Assembly: GCF_009708075.1 (NCBI RefSeq)
Contig: NZ_WMBT01000003.1
Location: 186,001 to 250,000 of the forward strand
Reading direction: 5' to 3'
DNA from: Paracoccus lichenicola
GTDB taxonomy: Bacteria > Pseudomonadota > Alphaproteobacteria > Rhodobacterales > Rhodobacteraceae
DNA: 64,000 nucleotides
Shown: in pieces, positions 16,722 to 24,882 of the stretch
Position numbering within the stretch: position 1 is the first letter of the stretch
How the letters are laid out: the number at the start of each line of letters is the position of its first letter
Made by a program: the position numbers and the translations under genes
The notes under the pieces: generated by a model
The model's input: the letters and a program-made list of their open reading frames with translations, nothing else
Databases searched by the model: none
What the model was told of the DNA's origin: nothing

Positions 16722-18761
16722 ATGACGAAGTTCTCCGATCTGAAGCTCGATCCCAAAGTGTTGCAGGCCATCGCCGAGGCCGGGTACGAGGTGCCGACGC
16801 CGATCCAGGCGGGCGCCATCCCGCCCGCGCTGGAAGGCCGCGACGTGCTGGGAATCGCGCAGACCGGCACCGGCAAGACCGCCAGCTTCGTGCTGCCGAT
16901 GATCACCATGCTGGGCCGTGGCCGGGCGCGGGCGCGGATGCCGCGGTCGCTGGTGCTGTGCCCGACCCGCGAACTGGCCGCCCAGGTGGCCGAGAATTTC
17001 GACACCTATGCGAAACACACTCGCCTGACCAAGGCGCTGCTGATCGGCGGCGTGTCGTTCGGCGAACAGGACAAGCTGATCGACCGGGGCGTGGACGTGC
17101 TGATCGCCACGCCGGGCCGGCTGCTGGATCACTTTGAACGCGGCAAGCTGTTGCTGACCGGCGTGCAGATCATGGTCGTGGACGAGGCCGACCGGATGCT
17201 CGACATGGGCTTCATCCCCGATATCGAACGCATCTTCCAGCTGACCCCCTTCACCCGCCAGACCCTGTTCTTCAGCGCCACCATGGCGCCGGAGATCGAG
17301 CGGATCACCGACACCTTCCTGCACGCCCCCGAACGGATCGAGGTCGCCCGCCAGGCCACCGCCAGCGAGACGATCACCCAGAAGCTGGTCCAGTTCACGC
17401 CCTCGCGCCGCGATCTGGCCGCCAAGCAGAAGCGCGACCTGCTGCGCGCCCTGATCGACGCCGAAGGTCCGGAAACCGAGACCGGCGGGCTGAAGAACGC
17501 CATCATCTTCTGCAACCGCAAGACCGACGTGGACATCGTCGCCAAGTCGCTGGCCAAGTACGGCTATGACGCGGCCCCAATCCATGGCGACCTGGACCAA
17601 AGCCACCGCACCCGGACTCTGGACAGCTTCCGCGGCGGCACGCTGAAGTTCCTGGTCGCGTCCGACGTGGCGGCGCGGGGCCTGGACATTCCGGCGGTCA
17701 GCCACGTGTTCAACTTCGACCTGCCGTCGCACGCCGAGGATTACGTGCATCGCATCGGCCGCACCGGCCGCGCGGGCCGTCTGGGCAGCGCCTTCAGCAT
17801 CGCCACGCCGTCCGATGACAAATATCTGGCCGCCATCGAAAACCTCGTGAAACAGACCCTGCCCCGCGCCCCCTTGCCCGAAGGCTTTACCTTGTCCGAA
17901 ACCGACCGCCCCGCAGGCCGCGACGACCGCCGCCCCGCCCGTGACAAGACCCGTGGCCGCGACAAGCCGCGGGGCCGGGACGAAACCCGGACCCGGGACG
18001 AAGACCGGCGCGAACCGCGCGAAGAGCGCGCGCCCGAACCCGTGGCGCGCGAGGAAGCCCGCCGCGAACCGGTCCGCGAGGAACGCCGCGAAGACCGGCG
18101 CGAGGATCGCAACGCCGACCGCCGGGAGGACCGCCGCGATCAGGGGCGCGAACGCCGGGGACGGCGCGACGAACATCGCGGTCCTGCCGTGACGGGCATG
18201 GGCGATCACGTCCCGGAGTTCATGCTGGTGGAACTGCGCCGCGCGCTGGCCTCGACCTCCCAGGATAGCGACGACAAGCCGCGGGCCGCAGAGCCTGCCC
18301 AGCCTGTCGCCGCCGAGGCGCCCACCGACAAGCCGCGCCGCAGCCGCAACCGCCGCAAGAAGCCCGAGGCGGTGACGGAAACCGCTGCGGTCGTGGACAC
18401 GCCGGTCGAGGTCGTCGAGGCGGCGCAGGACGCCCCCGCGCCCGACATGCCGGCCAGCGAGCCGGTGGCGGAACAGGCGCCCGAGGCACCCGTGACGGAA
18501 GCCCTCGCCGCCGATCCGGTGGCCGAGGACGCGCCCAAGCCCAAGCGCACCCGCCGCAAGAAAACCGAGGCCGAGGCGGCCGAGACCCCCGCCGAGCCTG
18601 CGGAAAAACCCAAGCGGACCCGCCGCAAGAAGACCGAGGAACCCGCCGAGGCTGCAGTCGCGGCCGAGGAGGCCCCCAAGCCCAAGCGCACCCGCCGCAA
18701 GAAGGTGGACGAGGCGCCGGCCGCTGCCGAGCCTCAGCCCAACGCCGACGCGGAGGCCTGA
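16722..18761 (+). CDS. DEAD-box RNA helicase with long charged C-terminal tail
   Basis: A 679-aa ATP-dependent RNA helicase. The core (about residues 1-385) has the Q motif, Walker A AQTGTGKT (46-53), PTREL, VDEADRMLDMGF, FSAT, and HRIGRTGRAG. The remaining 290 residues are unusual: residues 393-487 are almost only Arg, Glu and Asp, a short conserved patch follows (VTGMGDHVPEFMLVELRRAL), and then come three near-identical KPKRTRRKK units at 606, 629 and 653 in Ala/Glu linkers, with a related KPRRSRNRRKK near 537. Such tails bind RNA or partners such as RNase E. It resembles RhlE-type proteins. It lies ten bases before lnt. Confidence 0.93.
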   Translation: MTKFSDLKLDPKVLQAIAEAGYEVPTPIQAGAIPPALEGRDVLGIAQTGTGKTASFVLPMITMLGRGRARARMPRSLVLCPTRELAAQVAENFDTYAKHTRLTKALLIGGVSFGEQDKLIDRGVDVLIATPGRLLDHFERGKLLLTGVQIMVVDEADRMLDMGFIPDIERIFQLTPFTRQTLFFSATMAPEIERITDTFLHAPERIEVARQATASETITQKLVQFTPSRRDLAAKQKRDLLRALIDAEGPETETGGLKNAIIFCNRKTDVDIVAKSLAKYGYDAAPIHGDLDQSHRTRTLDSFRGGTLKFLVASDVAARGLDIPAVSHVFNFDLPSHAEDYVHRIGRTGRAGRLGSAFSIATPSDDKYLAAIENLVKQTLPRAPLPEGFTLSETDRPAGRDDRRPARDKTRGRDKPRGRDETRTRDEDRREPREERAPEPVAREEARREPVREERREDRREDRNADRREDRRDQGRERRGRRDEHRGPAVTGMGDHVPEFMLVELRRALASTSQDSDDKPRAAEPAQPVAAEAPTDKPRRSRNRRKKPEAVTETAAVVDTPVEVVEAAQDAPAPDMPASEPVAEQAPEAPVTEALAADPVAEDAPKPKRTRRKKTEAEAAETPAEPAEKPKRTRRKKTEEPAEAAVAAEEAPKPKRTRRKKVDEAPAAAEPQPNADAEA

Positions 18762-18770
18762 TCGCTTCCC

Positions 18771-20240
18771 ATGCGCGTCCTGACGGGACGGCCGCCGCTG
18801 CGGCAGCTTGGGCTTGACCTGGCGCTTGGCCTGGTCGCGGCCCTTGGCCTGCCGCCCTTCGGCCTCTGGATCGCCACGCCCCTGGCACTGGCGCTGCTGA
18901 TCCACCGCGCCGCGCGGGGCGGGGCCTTCTGGCACCTGCTGGCCGGGGGCCTGGGCTGGTTCGGCCTGTCGATGAACTGGATCACCGAGCCGTTCCTGGT
19001 CGAACCCGAAATCTACGGCTGGATGGCCCCCTTCGCGCTGGTCCTGCTGGCGCTTGGCGGGGCGCTGTTCTGGGCCATCCCGGCAGGACTGGCCGCGCGG
19101 CTTGCGACCGATGCCCCCCGCCGCGCCTTGGCCATCGCGGCCGCGCTGGTCCTGTCGGACTGGCTGCGCGGCTGGATCTTCACCGGCTTGCCCTGGTCGC
19201 TCATCGGCCATGCCTGGATCGACACGCCCTTGGCGCAAACCGCCGCCTGGACGGGGGCGATCGGGTTGAGCCTGGTCACGCTGGCCTTGGCCGTGCTTCC
19301 CTCGTTGCTGCGCCCCCTGCCCGCCGCCGTTGTCGCGCTGGCGCTGACCGGGGGGCTTTGGGCTGCCGGACTGGCGCGCCTGGCGCAGCCCTTGCCGCCC
19401 GACACGCGGACGGTCGTGCGCATCGTCCAGCCCAATGCCGAACAGCACCTGAAATGGGATCCCGAATGGGCGGCGGTCTTCTTCCAGCGCCTGCTGGATC
19501 TGTCAGCGGCGCCCGGTCCCCGCGATCTGGTCGTCTGGCCGGAAACGGCGGTGAACTTCCTGCTGGAGGATGCAGGCCCGGTCCTGCCCACTATCGCGCA
19601 GGCGGCAGGCGCACCGCTGGTCATGGGCATCCAGCGCCGGGACGGCAGCCAGTTCTACAACAGCCTGGTCACGCTGAACCCCGACGCCACGGTCGGCGCC
19701 CCCTATGACAAGTTCCACCTGGTTCCCTTCGGCGAATACATCCCCTGGGGCGACGCGCTGGCGCGGATCGGCATCACCGCCTTTGCCGCGCAGCAGGGCA
19801 ACGGCTATTCCGCAGGTCCCGGTCCGGCGGTCATGTCCGCGCCGGGGGTGCCCGACTTCCAGCCGCTGATCTGCTACGAGGCGATCTTTCCCCGGCACCT
19901 GCACGGCCTGGACCGGCGCCCCGGATGGCTGCTGCAGGCCACGAACGACGCCTGGTTCGGACAATTCTCCGGCCCTTACCAGCATCTGGCCCAGGCCCGC
20001 CTGCGCGCCATCGAATCGGGCCTGCCGCTGATCCGCGCGGCAAACACCGGCATCAGCGCGGTCATCGACCCCCATGGCCGCATCCGGCAATCGCTGGCTC
20101 TGGGCGTTCAGGGCAAGATCGACGCCGCCCTGCCCGCCGCCCTGCCGGAAACCCCCTGGATGCGGTGGGGCAGCGCACCCGCCGTGCTGCTGGCAATCCT
20201 CGCCCTCGCCGCGACCCTTGTCCGCCGCAAACGCCGCTGA
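18771..20240 (+). CDS. lnt: Apolipoprotein N-acyltransferase
   Basis: A 489-aa inner-membrane enzyme that adds the third acyl chain to lipoproteins, in the last step of maturation. Six or so membrane helices occupy residues 12-205 and a final one lies near 470-485. The periplasmic nitrilase domain has the catalytic triad E258 (VWPETAVNF), K314 (YDKFHLVPFGEY) and C368 (ICYEAIFP). Its product form is what Lol sorting in Gram-negatives expects, including BamE in this window. A B-type repeat copy begins four bases after the stop codon. Confidence 0.95.
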   Translation: MRVLTGRPPLRQLGLDLALGLVAALGLPPFGLWIATPLALALLIHRAARGGAFWHLLAGGLGWFGLSMNWITEPFLVEPEIYGWMAPFALVLLALGGALFWAIPAGLAARLATDAPRRALAIAAALVLSDWLRGWIFTGLPWSLIGHAWIDTPLAQTAAWTGAIGLSLVTLALAVLPSLLRPLPAAVVALALTGGLWAAGLARLAQPLPPDTRTVVRIVQPNAEQHLKWDPEWAAVFFQRLLDLSAAPGPRDLVVWPETAVNFLLEDAGPVLPTIAQAAGAPLVMGIQRRDGSQFYNSLVTLNPDATVGAPYDKFHLVPFGEYIPWGDALARIGITAFAAQQGNGYSAGPGPAVMSAPGVPDFQPLICYEAIFPRHLHGLDRRPGWLLQATNDAWFGQFSGPYQHLAQARLRAIESGLPLIRAANTGISAVIDPHGRIRQSLALGVQGKIDAALPAALPETPWMRWGSAPAVLLAILALAATLVRRKRR

Positions 20241-20244
20241 CAGG

Positions 20245-20301
20245 CTTCTTCTTCACTCAAATATCCGCGGGGGAGTCCGAAGGACGGGGGCGGCAGCCCC
20301 C
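20245..20301. repeat. Dispersed intergenic hairpin repeat, copy B3
   Basis: Reading from lnt: CTTCTTCTTCACTCAAATATCC, then GCGGGGGA, the hairpin GTCCGAAGGAC (20275-20285) and GGGGGCGGCAGCCCCC (20286-20301). It fills the gap between the convergent lnt and J-domain genes. It has the opposite orientation to B1 and B2. Confidence 0.85.
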
Positions 20302-20311
20302 TTGCCCGGCT

Positions 20312-20938
20312 TCAATCCTTGAAGAACCGGCTGTCCTTGATCTGGTCCCAAGCCCAGACGACTTCGGACAGCCGATCCTCGTCCGACCGGTCGCCGCCGT
20401 TCATGTCGGGATGCAGGTCTTTCACCAGCGACTTGTACTGCTTGCGAATCTCGGCGCGGGTCCAGCTGTCCTTGGCTTCAAGGATGTCCAGCGCCTTGCG
20501 TTCGGTGGGGGGCAGCTTGCGGCTGGCCTTGGCGCGGGCCTCGGGGGCGGTGCCGTTGGCGCCCAGGATCTCCAGCGGGTCGCTGACGCCGTGGCGCGCC
20601 CACTTGTCCTCGGCCGCGGCCCGGCCGAAGGGCTTGGTGGGGCGCTCCCAGACGGTGGCGTTGTCGATGAACTGCTGGAATTCCTCCTCGGACTGGCCCT
20701 GGAAGTAGTTCCAGTTCGCGTTGTATTCGCGGACATGGTCCTTGCAGAACCAGAAATAGTCGTCGAGATTGCGCGGGTTCTTGGGCGCGCGATACTGGCC
20801 CGGCTCGTCGCAGCCCTGCTTGTCGCAGATGCGGGTCGAGGTCTCGAAGGCGCCGGACATGCCGCGACGGCCCTTGTTCTTGCGCTTCTTGTCCTTCGCG
20901 GCCGAAATGTCGAAGCCGAACGGGTCGTTACTGCTCAT
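20312..20938 (-). CDS. J-domain (DnaJ-like) protein
   Basis: A 208-aa protein with a C-terminal J domain (about residues 150-208) including the HPD motif that stimulates DnaK ATPase: AEIRKQYKSLVKDLHPDMNGGD. The N-terminal region has paired cysteines (ICDKQGCDEPGQYRAP, WFCKDHVREYNANWNYF) that may bind zinc. This arrangement, a reversed layout with the J domain last, is conserved in alphaproteobacteria and is usually divergent to a bolA gene, as here. Client proteins are unknown. Confidence 0.9.
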   Translation of the reverse strand: MSSNDPFGFDISAAKDKKRKNKGRRGMSGAFETSTRICDKQGCDEPGQYRAPKNPRNLDDYFWFCKDHVREYNANWNYFQGQSEEEFQQFIDNATVWERPTKPFGRAAAEDKWARHGVSDPLEILGANGTAPEARAKASRKLPPTERKALDILEAKDSWTRAEIRKQYKSLVKDLHPDMNGGDRSDEDRLSEVVWAWDQIKDSRFFKD

Positions 20939-21007
20939 TGGGGGGCACCTTTGCGACTCGGAGGCGGCAGTTTAGGGTTTTTGACGCGACATGAAAGGTC
21001 TTGACGG

Positions 21008-21259
21008 ATGATTGCCGATGAAATGCGCGCGCGCCTGGCCGCGCTGAACCCCACCCGGCTCGAGGTGATCGACGAAAGCGAAGGCCATCGCGGGCATGCC
21101 GGATACCGCGACGGCGGGCAAACCCATTTCCGCATCCGCATGGCCAGCCCCGATTTCGTGGGCCTGGGGCGCGTCCAGCGGCACCGGCTGGTGCACCGGA
21201 CCCTGGGCGACATCGTGCCGCGCGTTCATGCCCTGGCGCTGGAATTGTCCGATGCCTGA
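21008..21259 (+). CDS. BolA family protein
   Basis: An 83-aa BolA/IbaG-type protein. The family block is THFRIRMASPDFVGLGRVQRHRLVHRTLGDIV, with the HxxH-like residues and the conserved RHRLVY-type helix. BolA proteins bind [2Fe-2S] glutaredoxins and act in iron-sulfur trafficking or as transcription regulators. It is transcribed divergently from the J-domain gene with a 69-base gap that must hold both promoters. Glycine and histidine residues at 25-37 (SEGHRGHAGYRDGG) could be ligands. Assignment to a BolA subclass is uncertain. Confidence 0.88.
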   Translation: MIADEMRARLAALNPTRLEVIDESEGHRGHAGYRDGGQTHFRIRMASPDFVGLGRVQRHRLVHRTLGDIVPRVHALALELSDA

Positions 21260-21337
21260 TCCGTTAGCGCCGACAGGCTTGCCGCTGCGGCAGGGTCCGC
21301 GTAAGACCCGACCAAGCTGTCGCAACGAGGGATGGAC

Positions 21338-22303
21338 ATGACCGCGCCCAAGGATTTCAACGACCGGATGCTTTCGCTGGGCCTGGCCCGCGTCAGCGAG
21401 GCGGCTGCCCATGCCTCGGCCCGGCTGATCGGGCGCGGCGACGAAAAGGCCGCCGACCAGGCCGCCGTCAACGCCATGCGCAACCAGTTGAACATGCTGG
21501 ACATCAAGGGCGTCGTGGTCATCGGCGAGGGCGAGCGGGACGAGGCCCCGATGCTGTACATCGGGGAAGAAGTCGGCACCGGCGAGGGACCCGAGGTGGA
21601 CATCGCCTTGGACCCCTTGGAAGGCACCACCCTGACCGCCAAGGACATGCCGAACGCGCTGACCGTGATCGCCATGGCGCAGCGCGGCACGCTGCTGCAC
21701 GCGCCCGACGTGTACATGGAAAAGCTGGCGATCGGGCCGGGCTATCCGACCGACGTGGTCAGCCTGGAGATGACGCCCTCGCAGCGCGTGCGCGCCCTGG
21801 CGCAGGCGCGGGGCGTCGAGGACAGCGACATCACCGTCTGCATCCTGGAACGCCCCCGGCACGAGGATCTGGTGGCCGAGGTGCGCTCCACCGGCGCGGC
21901 GATCCGGCTGATCACCGACGGCGACGTGGCGGGCGTGATCCACTGCGCCGAGGCCGAACTGACCGGCATCGACATGTACATGGGATCGGGCGGCGCCCCC
22001 GAAGGGGTGCTGGCGGCATCCGCGCTCAAATGCATGGGCGGGCAGATGTGGGGCAAGCTGTTGTTCCGCAACGACGACGAACGCGGCCGGGCGCGCAAGG
22101 CGGGCATCACCGATCTGGACCGCATCTATGCGCGCGACGAACTGGTGACGGGCGACGTGATCTTTGCCGCGACGGGCGTGACGAACGGCTCCATCGTGGC
22201 GGGCGTCAAGCGCGAACCGGGCTATCTGACGACCGAGACGATCCTGATGCGGTCCAAGACCGGCTCGGTGCGGCGGATGATCTATCGCAACCCGATCAAG
22301 TAG
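21338..22303 (+). CDS. glpX: Class II fructose-1,6-bisphosphatase
   Basis: A 321-aa gluconeogenic enzyme (GlpX type) that removes the 1-phosphate of fructose-1,6-bisphosphate. Metal and substrate blocks are AADQAAVNAMRNQLN, VVIGEGERDEAPMLYIGEEVG, VDIALDPLEGTT and ITDGDVAGVI, with GSGGAPEGVLAASALKCMGG. The ATG at 21338 lies six bases after GAGGG; an ATG at 21332 abuts the ribosome site too closely. The stop codon is directly followed by repeat copy B2, which leads into recJ. Confidence 0.95.
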   Translation: MTAPKDFNDRMLSLGLARVSEAAAHASARLIGRGDEKAADQAAVNAMRNQLNMLDIKGVVVIGEGERDEAPMLYIGEEVGTGEGPEVDIALDPLEGTTLTAKDMPNALTVIAMAQRGTLLHAPDVYMEKLAIGPGYPTDVVSLEMTPSQRVRALAQARGVEDSDITVCILERPRHEDLVAEVRSTGAAIRLITDGDVAGVIHCAEAELTGIDMYMGSGGAPEGVLAASALKCMGGQMWGKLLFRNDDERGRARKAGITDLDRIYARDELVTGDVIFAATGVTNGSIVAGVKREPGYLTTETILMRSKTGSVRRMIYRNPIK

Positions 22304-22367
22304 GGGGGCGCTGCCCCCGCCGCGCGTTCCGCGCGTCTCCCCCGGGATATTTGGATGAAGAAGAAGG
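22304..22367. repeat. Dispersed intergenic hairpin repeat, copy B2, carrying the recJ ribosome site
   Basis: GGGGGCGCTGCCCCC (22304-22318), then GCGCGTTCCGCGC, then TCCCCCGGGATATTTGGATG and AAGAAGAAGG (22358-22367). The terminal AAGAAGG lies seven bases before the GTG start of recJ and is the only ribosome binding site seen there. The copy begins at the base after the glpX stop codon and nearly fills the 71-base gap. Confidence 0.85.
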
Positions 22368-22374
22368 TGCAGGC

Positions 22375-24111
22375 GTGACGTTTCTGGGAATCGAGCAATC
22401 GCTGACGGGTCGGCGGTGGATCGGCCCGGACAGCGGCGCCGACCGCCTGGCCGAGGGGCTGGCGCAGCGCACCGGCCTGCCGCTGCCCGTCGCCCGCATC
22501 CTGGCCGACCGGGGGGTCGAGGCGGAGGGCGCCGAAGGCTTCCTGACGCCCCGGCTGCGCGACCTGCTGCCTGACCCACTGTGTCTGCGCGACATGGGCG
22601 TTGCCGCCGAACGGCTGGTCGCGGCGGCGGTCAACGGTGAACGCATCGCCATTTTCGCCGATTACGACGTGGACGGCGGCAGTTCCGCCGCCCTGCTGCT
22701 GGACTGGCTGCGCGGCCAGGGGCGGGACGCGACGCTGTATATCCCCGACCGCATCGACGAAGGCTATGGCCCGAACGCCCCCGCCATGGCTTCGCTTGCG
22801 GCAAACCATGACCTGATCGTCTGCGTCGATTGCGGCACCCTGAGCCACGACGCCCTGGCCGCCGCGGCGGGCACCGACATCATCGTGCTGGACCACCACC
22901 TGGGCGGCGAGACCCTGCCCCCCGCGCTGGCGGTCGTGAACCCGAACCGGGCAGACGAGGATGGTTCGCTGGGCCACCTCTGCGCCGCGGGCGTGGTGTT
23001 CCTGACGCTGGTGCAGGCAGGGCGCGTCCTGCGTGCGCAGGGGCGGCCGGAACCCGACCTGATGGCGATGCTGGATCTGGTGGCGCTGGCGACCGTGGCC
23101 GACGTGGCCCCCCTTATCGGCGTCAACCGCGCCTTCGTGCGCCAGGGCCTGGCGGTCATGGCCCGCAGGCAGCGGCCCGGACTGGTCGCGCTGTCCGACG
23201 TGGCGCGCCTCGACGGACCGCCGGGCGCGTTCCATCTGGGCTTCCTGCTGGGACCGCGCATCAATGCGGGCGGCCGCGTGGGCCGCGCCGATCTGGGCGC
23301 GCTGTGCCTGGCCTGCCGCGACCCGCGCGAAGCCGGGCGGCTGGCCGCGGAACTGGACATGCTGAACCGCGACCGCCGCGCCATCGAGGCCGCCGTGCGC
23401 GACGAGGCCGTGGCCCAGGTCGAGGCCCGCGGCGATGCCCGCCTGTCCTGGGCCGCAGGCCAGGGCTGGCATCCCGGCGTCGTCGGCATCGTGGCCGCGC
23501 GCGTGAAGGAGGCAACCGACCTGCCCTCGGTCGTGATCGGCGTGGATGGCGGGATCGGCAAGGGGTCCGCGCGGTCGGTTCCCGGCGTCGATCTGGGCCG
23601 GGCGATTCACTGCCTGGCCAGTGAAGGGCTGCTGATCAAGGGCGGCGGACACACCATGGCCGCTGGCCTGACCGTGGCTGCCGACATGATCCCCGCCGCC
23701 ATGGCGCGCCTGTCCGACCTGATCGCGGACGACCTGTCGCAACGAACGGGCGCGCGCGACCTGCGCATTTCCGGCCTGATGGAATGCGCGGGCGCCACCC
23801 CGCAGATCTATCGCCAACTGGAGGATGCCGGTCCCTTCGGCCAGGCCGCCCCCGCGCCGCGTTTCGCCTTTGCCGACCAGATGATCGACAGCGCCGCCAC
23901 CATGGGCGACAGCCACCTGCGCCTGTCCTTCCGCAGCGCGGGCGGCCCCGCGCTAGAGGCCGTGGCCTGGGGGGCGATGAACGGCCCGCTTGGCCCGGCC
24001 CTGCTGGGCGCGCGCGGGCGGCGCTTTCATCTGGCGGGCAAGCTGGATCTGTCCACCTGGGGCGGGCGCGAAAGGCTGCGCCTGCGGCTGGAGGATGCGG
24101 CCCCCGTTTGA
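22375..24111 (+). CDS. recJ: Single-stranded-DNA-specific exonuclease RecJ
   Basis: A 578-aa 5'-3' exonuclease of the DHH family used in recombination and mismatch repair. Motifs are D96-Y-D98 in FADYDVDGGSSAA, D152 in VCVDCG, DHH at 173-175 in VLDHHLGG, and the C-terminal DHHA1 stretch GKGSARSVPGVDLGRAIHCLASEGLLIKGGGHTMAAGL. It starts at a GTG whose ribosome site comes from the neighbouring repeat. The open frame continues into glpX but that part is antisense-like noise. Confidence 0.95.
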   Translation: MTFLGIEQSLTGRRWIGPDSGADRLAEGLAQRTGLPLPVARILADRGVEAEGAEGFLTPRLRDLLPDPLCLRDMGVAAERLVAAAVNGERIAIFADYDVDGGSSAALLLDWLRGQGRDATLYIPDRIDEGYGPNAPAMASLAANHDLIVCVDCGTLSHDALAAAAGTDIIVLDHHLGGETLPPALAVVNPNRADEDGSLGHLCAAGVVFLTLVQAGRVLRAQGRPEPDLMAMLDLVALATVADVAPLIGVNRAFVRQGLAVMARRQRPGLVALSDVARLDGPPGAFHLGFLLGPRINAGGRVGRADLGALCLACRDPREAGRLAAELDMLNRDRRAIEAAVRDEAVAQVEARGDARLSWAAGQGWHPGVVGIVAARVKEATDLPSVVIGVDGGIGKGSARSVPGVDLGRAIHCLASEGLLIKGGGHTMAAGLTVAADMIPAAMARLSDLIADDLSQRTGARDLRISGLMECAGATPQIYRQLEDAGPFGQAAPAPRFAFADQMIDSAATMGDSHLRLSFRSAGGPALEAVAWGAMNGPLGPALLGARGRRFHLAGKLDLSTWGGRERLRLRLEDAAPV

Positions 24112-24189
24112 TTGTATCGGGCCTGACCCGTCTGGTCACGGCCCAAGCCCGCCGCTAACCTGCGCCCGACACGGGACAAGGGAAACGCG

Positions 24190-24882
24190 ATGCAACTGAC
24201 CTGGCTTGGACATGCCGGCTTTCGCCTGGAAATCGAAAACGCGGTGATCCTGATCGACCCCTGGATTTCCGGCAACCCGGTCTTCCCCGAGGGCGCCCGC
24301 GCCGAGGCCATCGGGGGCGCCACGCATATCCTGCTGACCCACGGCCACGGCGATCATTCCGGCGACACCCTGGCCATCGCCAAGGAGCTGAAGATCCCCG
24401 TCGCGGGCATCTATGACCTGGTGAGCCACTGGTCCACGCATCACGACATCGACGGCATCGGCTTCAACAAGGGCGGCACCGTCGATCTGGGCGGGGCCAG
24501 GGTCACGATGGTGAACGCCAGCCATTCCAGTTCGCTGAGCGGGGCGGACGGACCGATCTATGCGGGCCACGAATCAGGCTACATGATCGCGGGCGAGGGG
24601 CATGTGATCTATGTCTCGGGCGACACGGACATCATGGCCGACATGGCCTGGATGGGGGAATACCATCAGCCGGATATCGGCATCCTGTGCGCAGGCGGAC
24701 ATTTCACCATGGACATGAAACGGGCGGCTTGGGCGGCGCGGAAGTATTTCGACTTCAAGACCGTGATCCCCTGCCACTACAAGACCTTCCCGCTGCTGGA
24801 ACAATCCGCCCAAGTGATGATCGAAGGACTGCCCGGCGTGCAGGTCATCGAACCCGAGGTCATGAAGGCGATCGCGCTGTGA
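24190..24882 (+). CDS. Metal-dependent hydrolase, UPF0173 metallo-beta-lactamase fold
   Basis: A 230-aa hydrolase beginning with the UPF0173 signature MQLTWLGHAGFRLE. The metal-binding motif is THGHGDHSGD (H51, H53, D55, H56), followed by AGHESGYMIAGEGHVIYVSGDTDIMADMAWM with further ligands, and VIPCHYKTFP near the end. Substrate is unknown. Its stop overlaps the GTG start of the aminopeptidase gene (GTGA), so the two are coupled. Confidence 0.9.
   Translation: MQLTWLGHAGFRLEIENAVILIDPWISGNPVFPEGARAEAIGGATHILLTHGHGDHSGDTLAIAKELKIPVAGIYDLVSHWSTHHDIDGIGFNKGGTVDLGGARVTMVNASHSSSLSGADGPIYAGHESGYMIAGEGHVIYVSGDTDIMADMAWMGEYHQPDIGILCAGGHFTMDMKRAAWAARKYFDFKTVIPCHYKTFPLLEQSAQVMIEGLPGVQVIEPEVMKAIAL

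Noticed and set aside
16572..19448. A very long open frame (over 950 codons) on the minus strand opposite the helicase and lnt genes
   Set aside because: Composition is typical of the antisense of high-G+C genes (Gly, Arg, Gln, His rich), it crosses two real genes, and it has no family motif.
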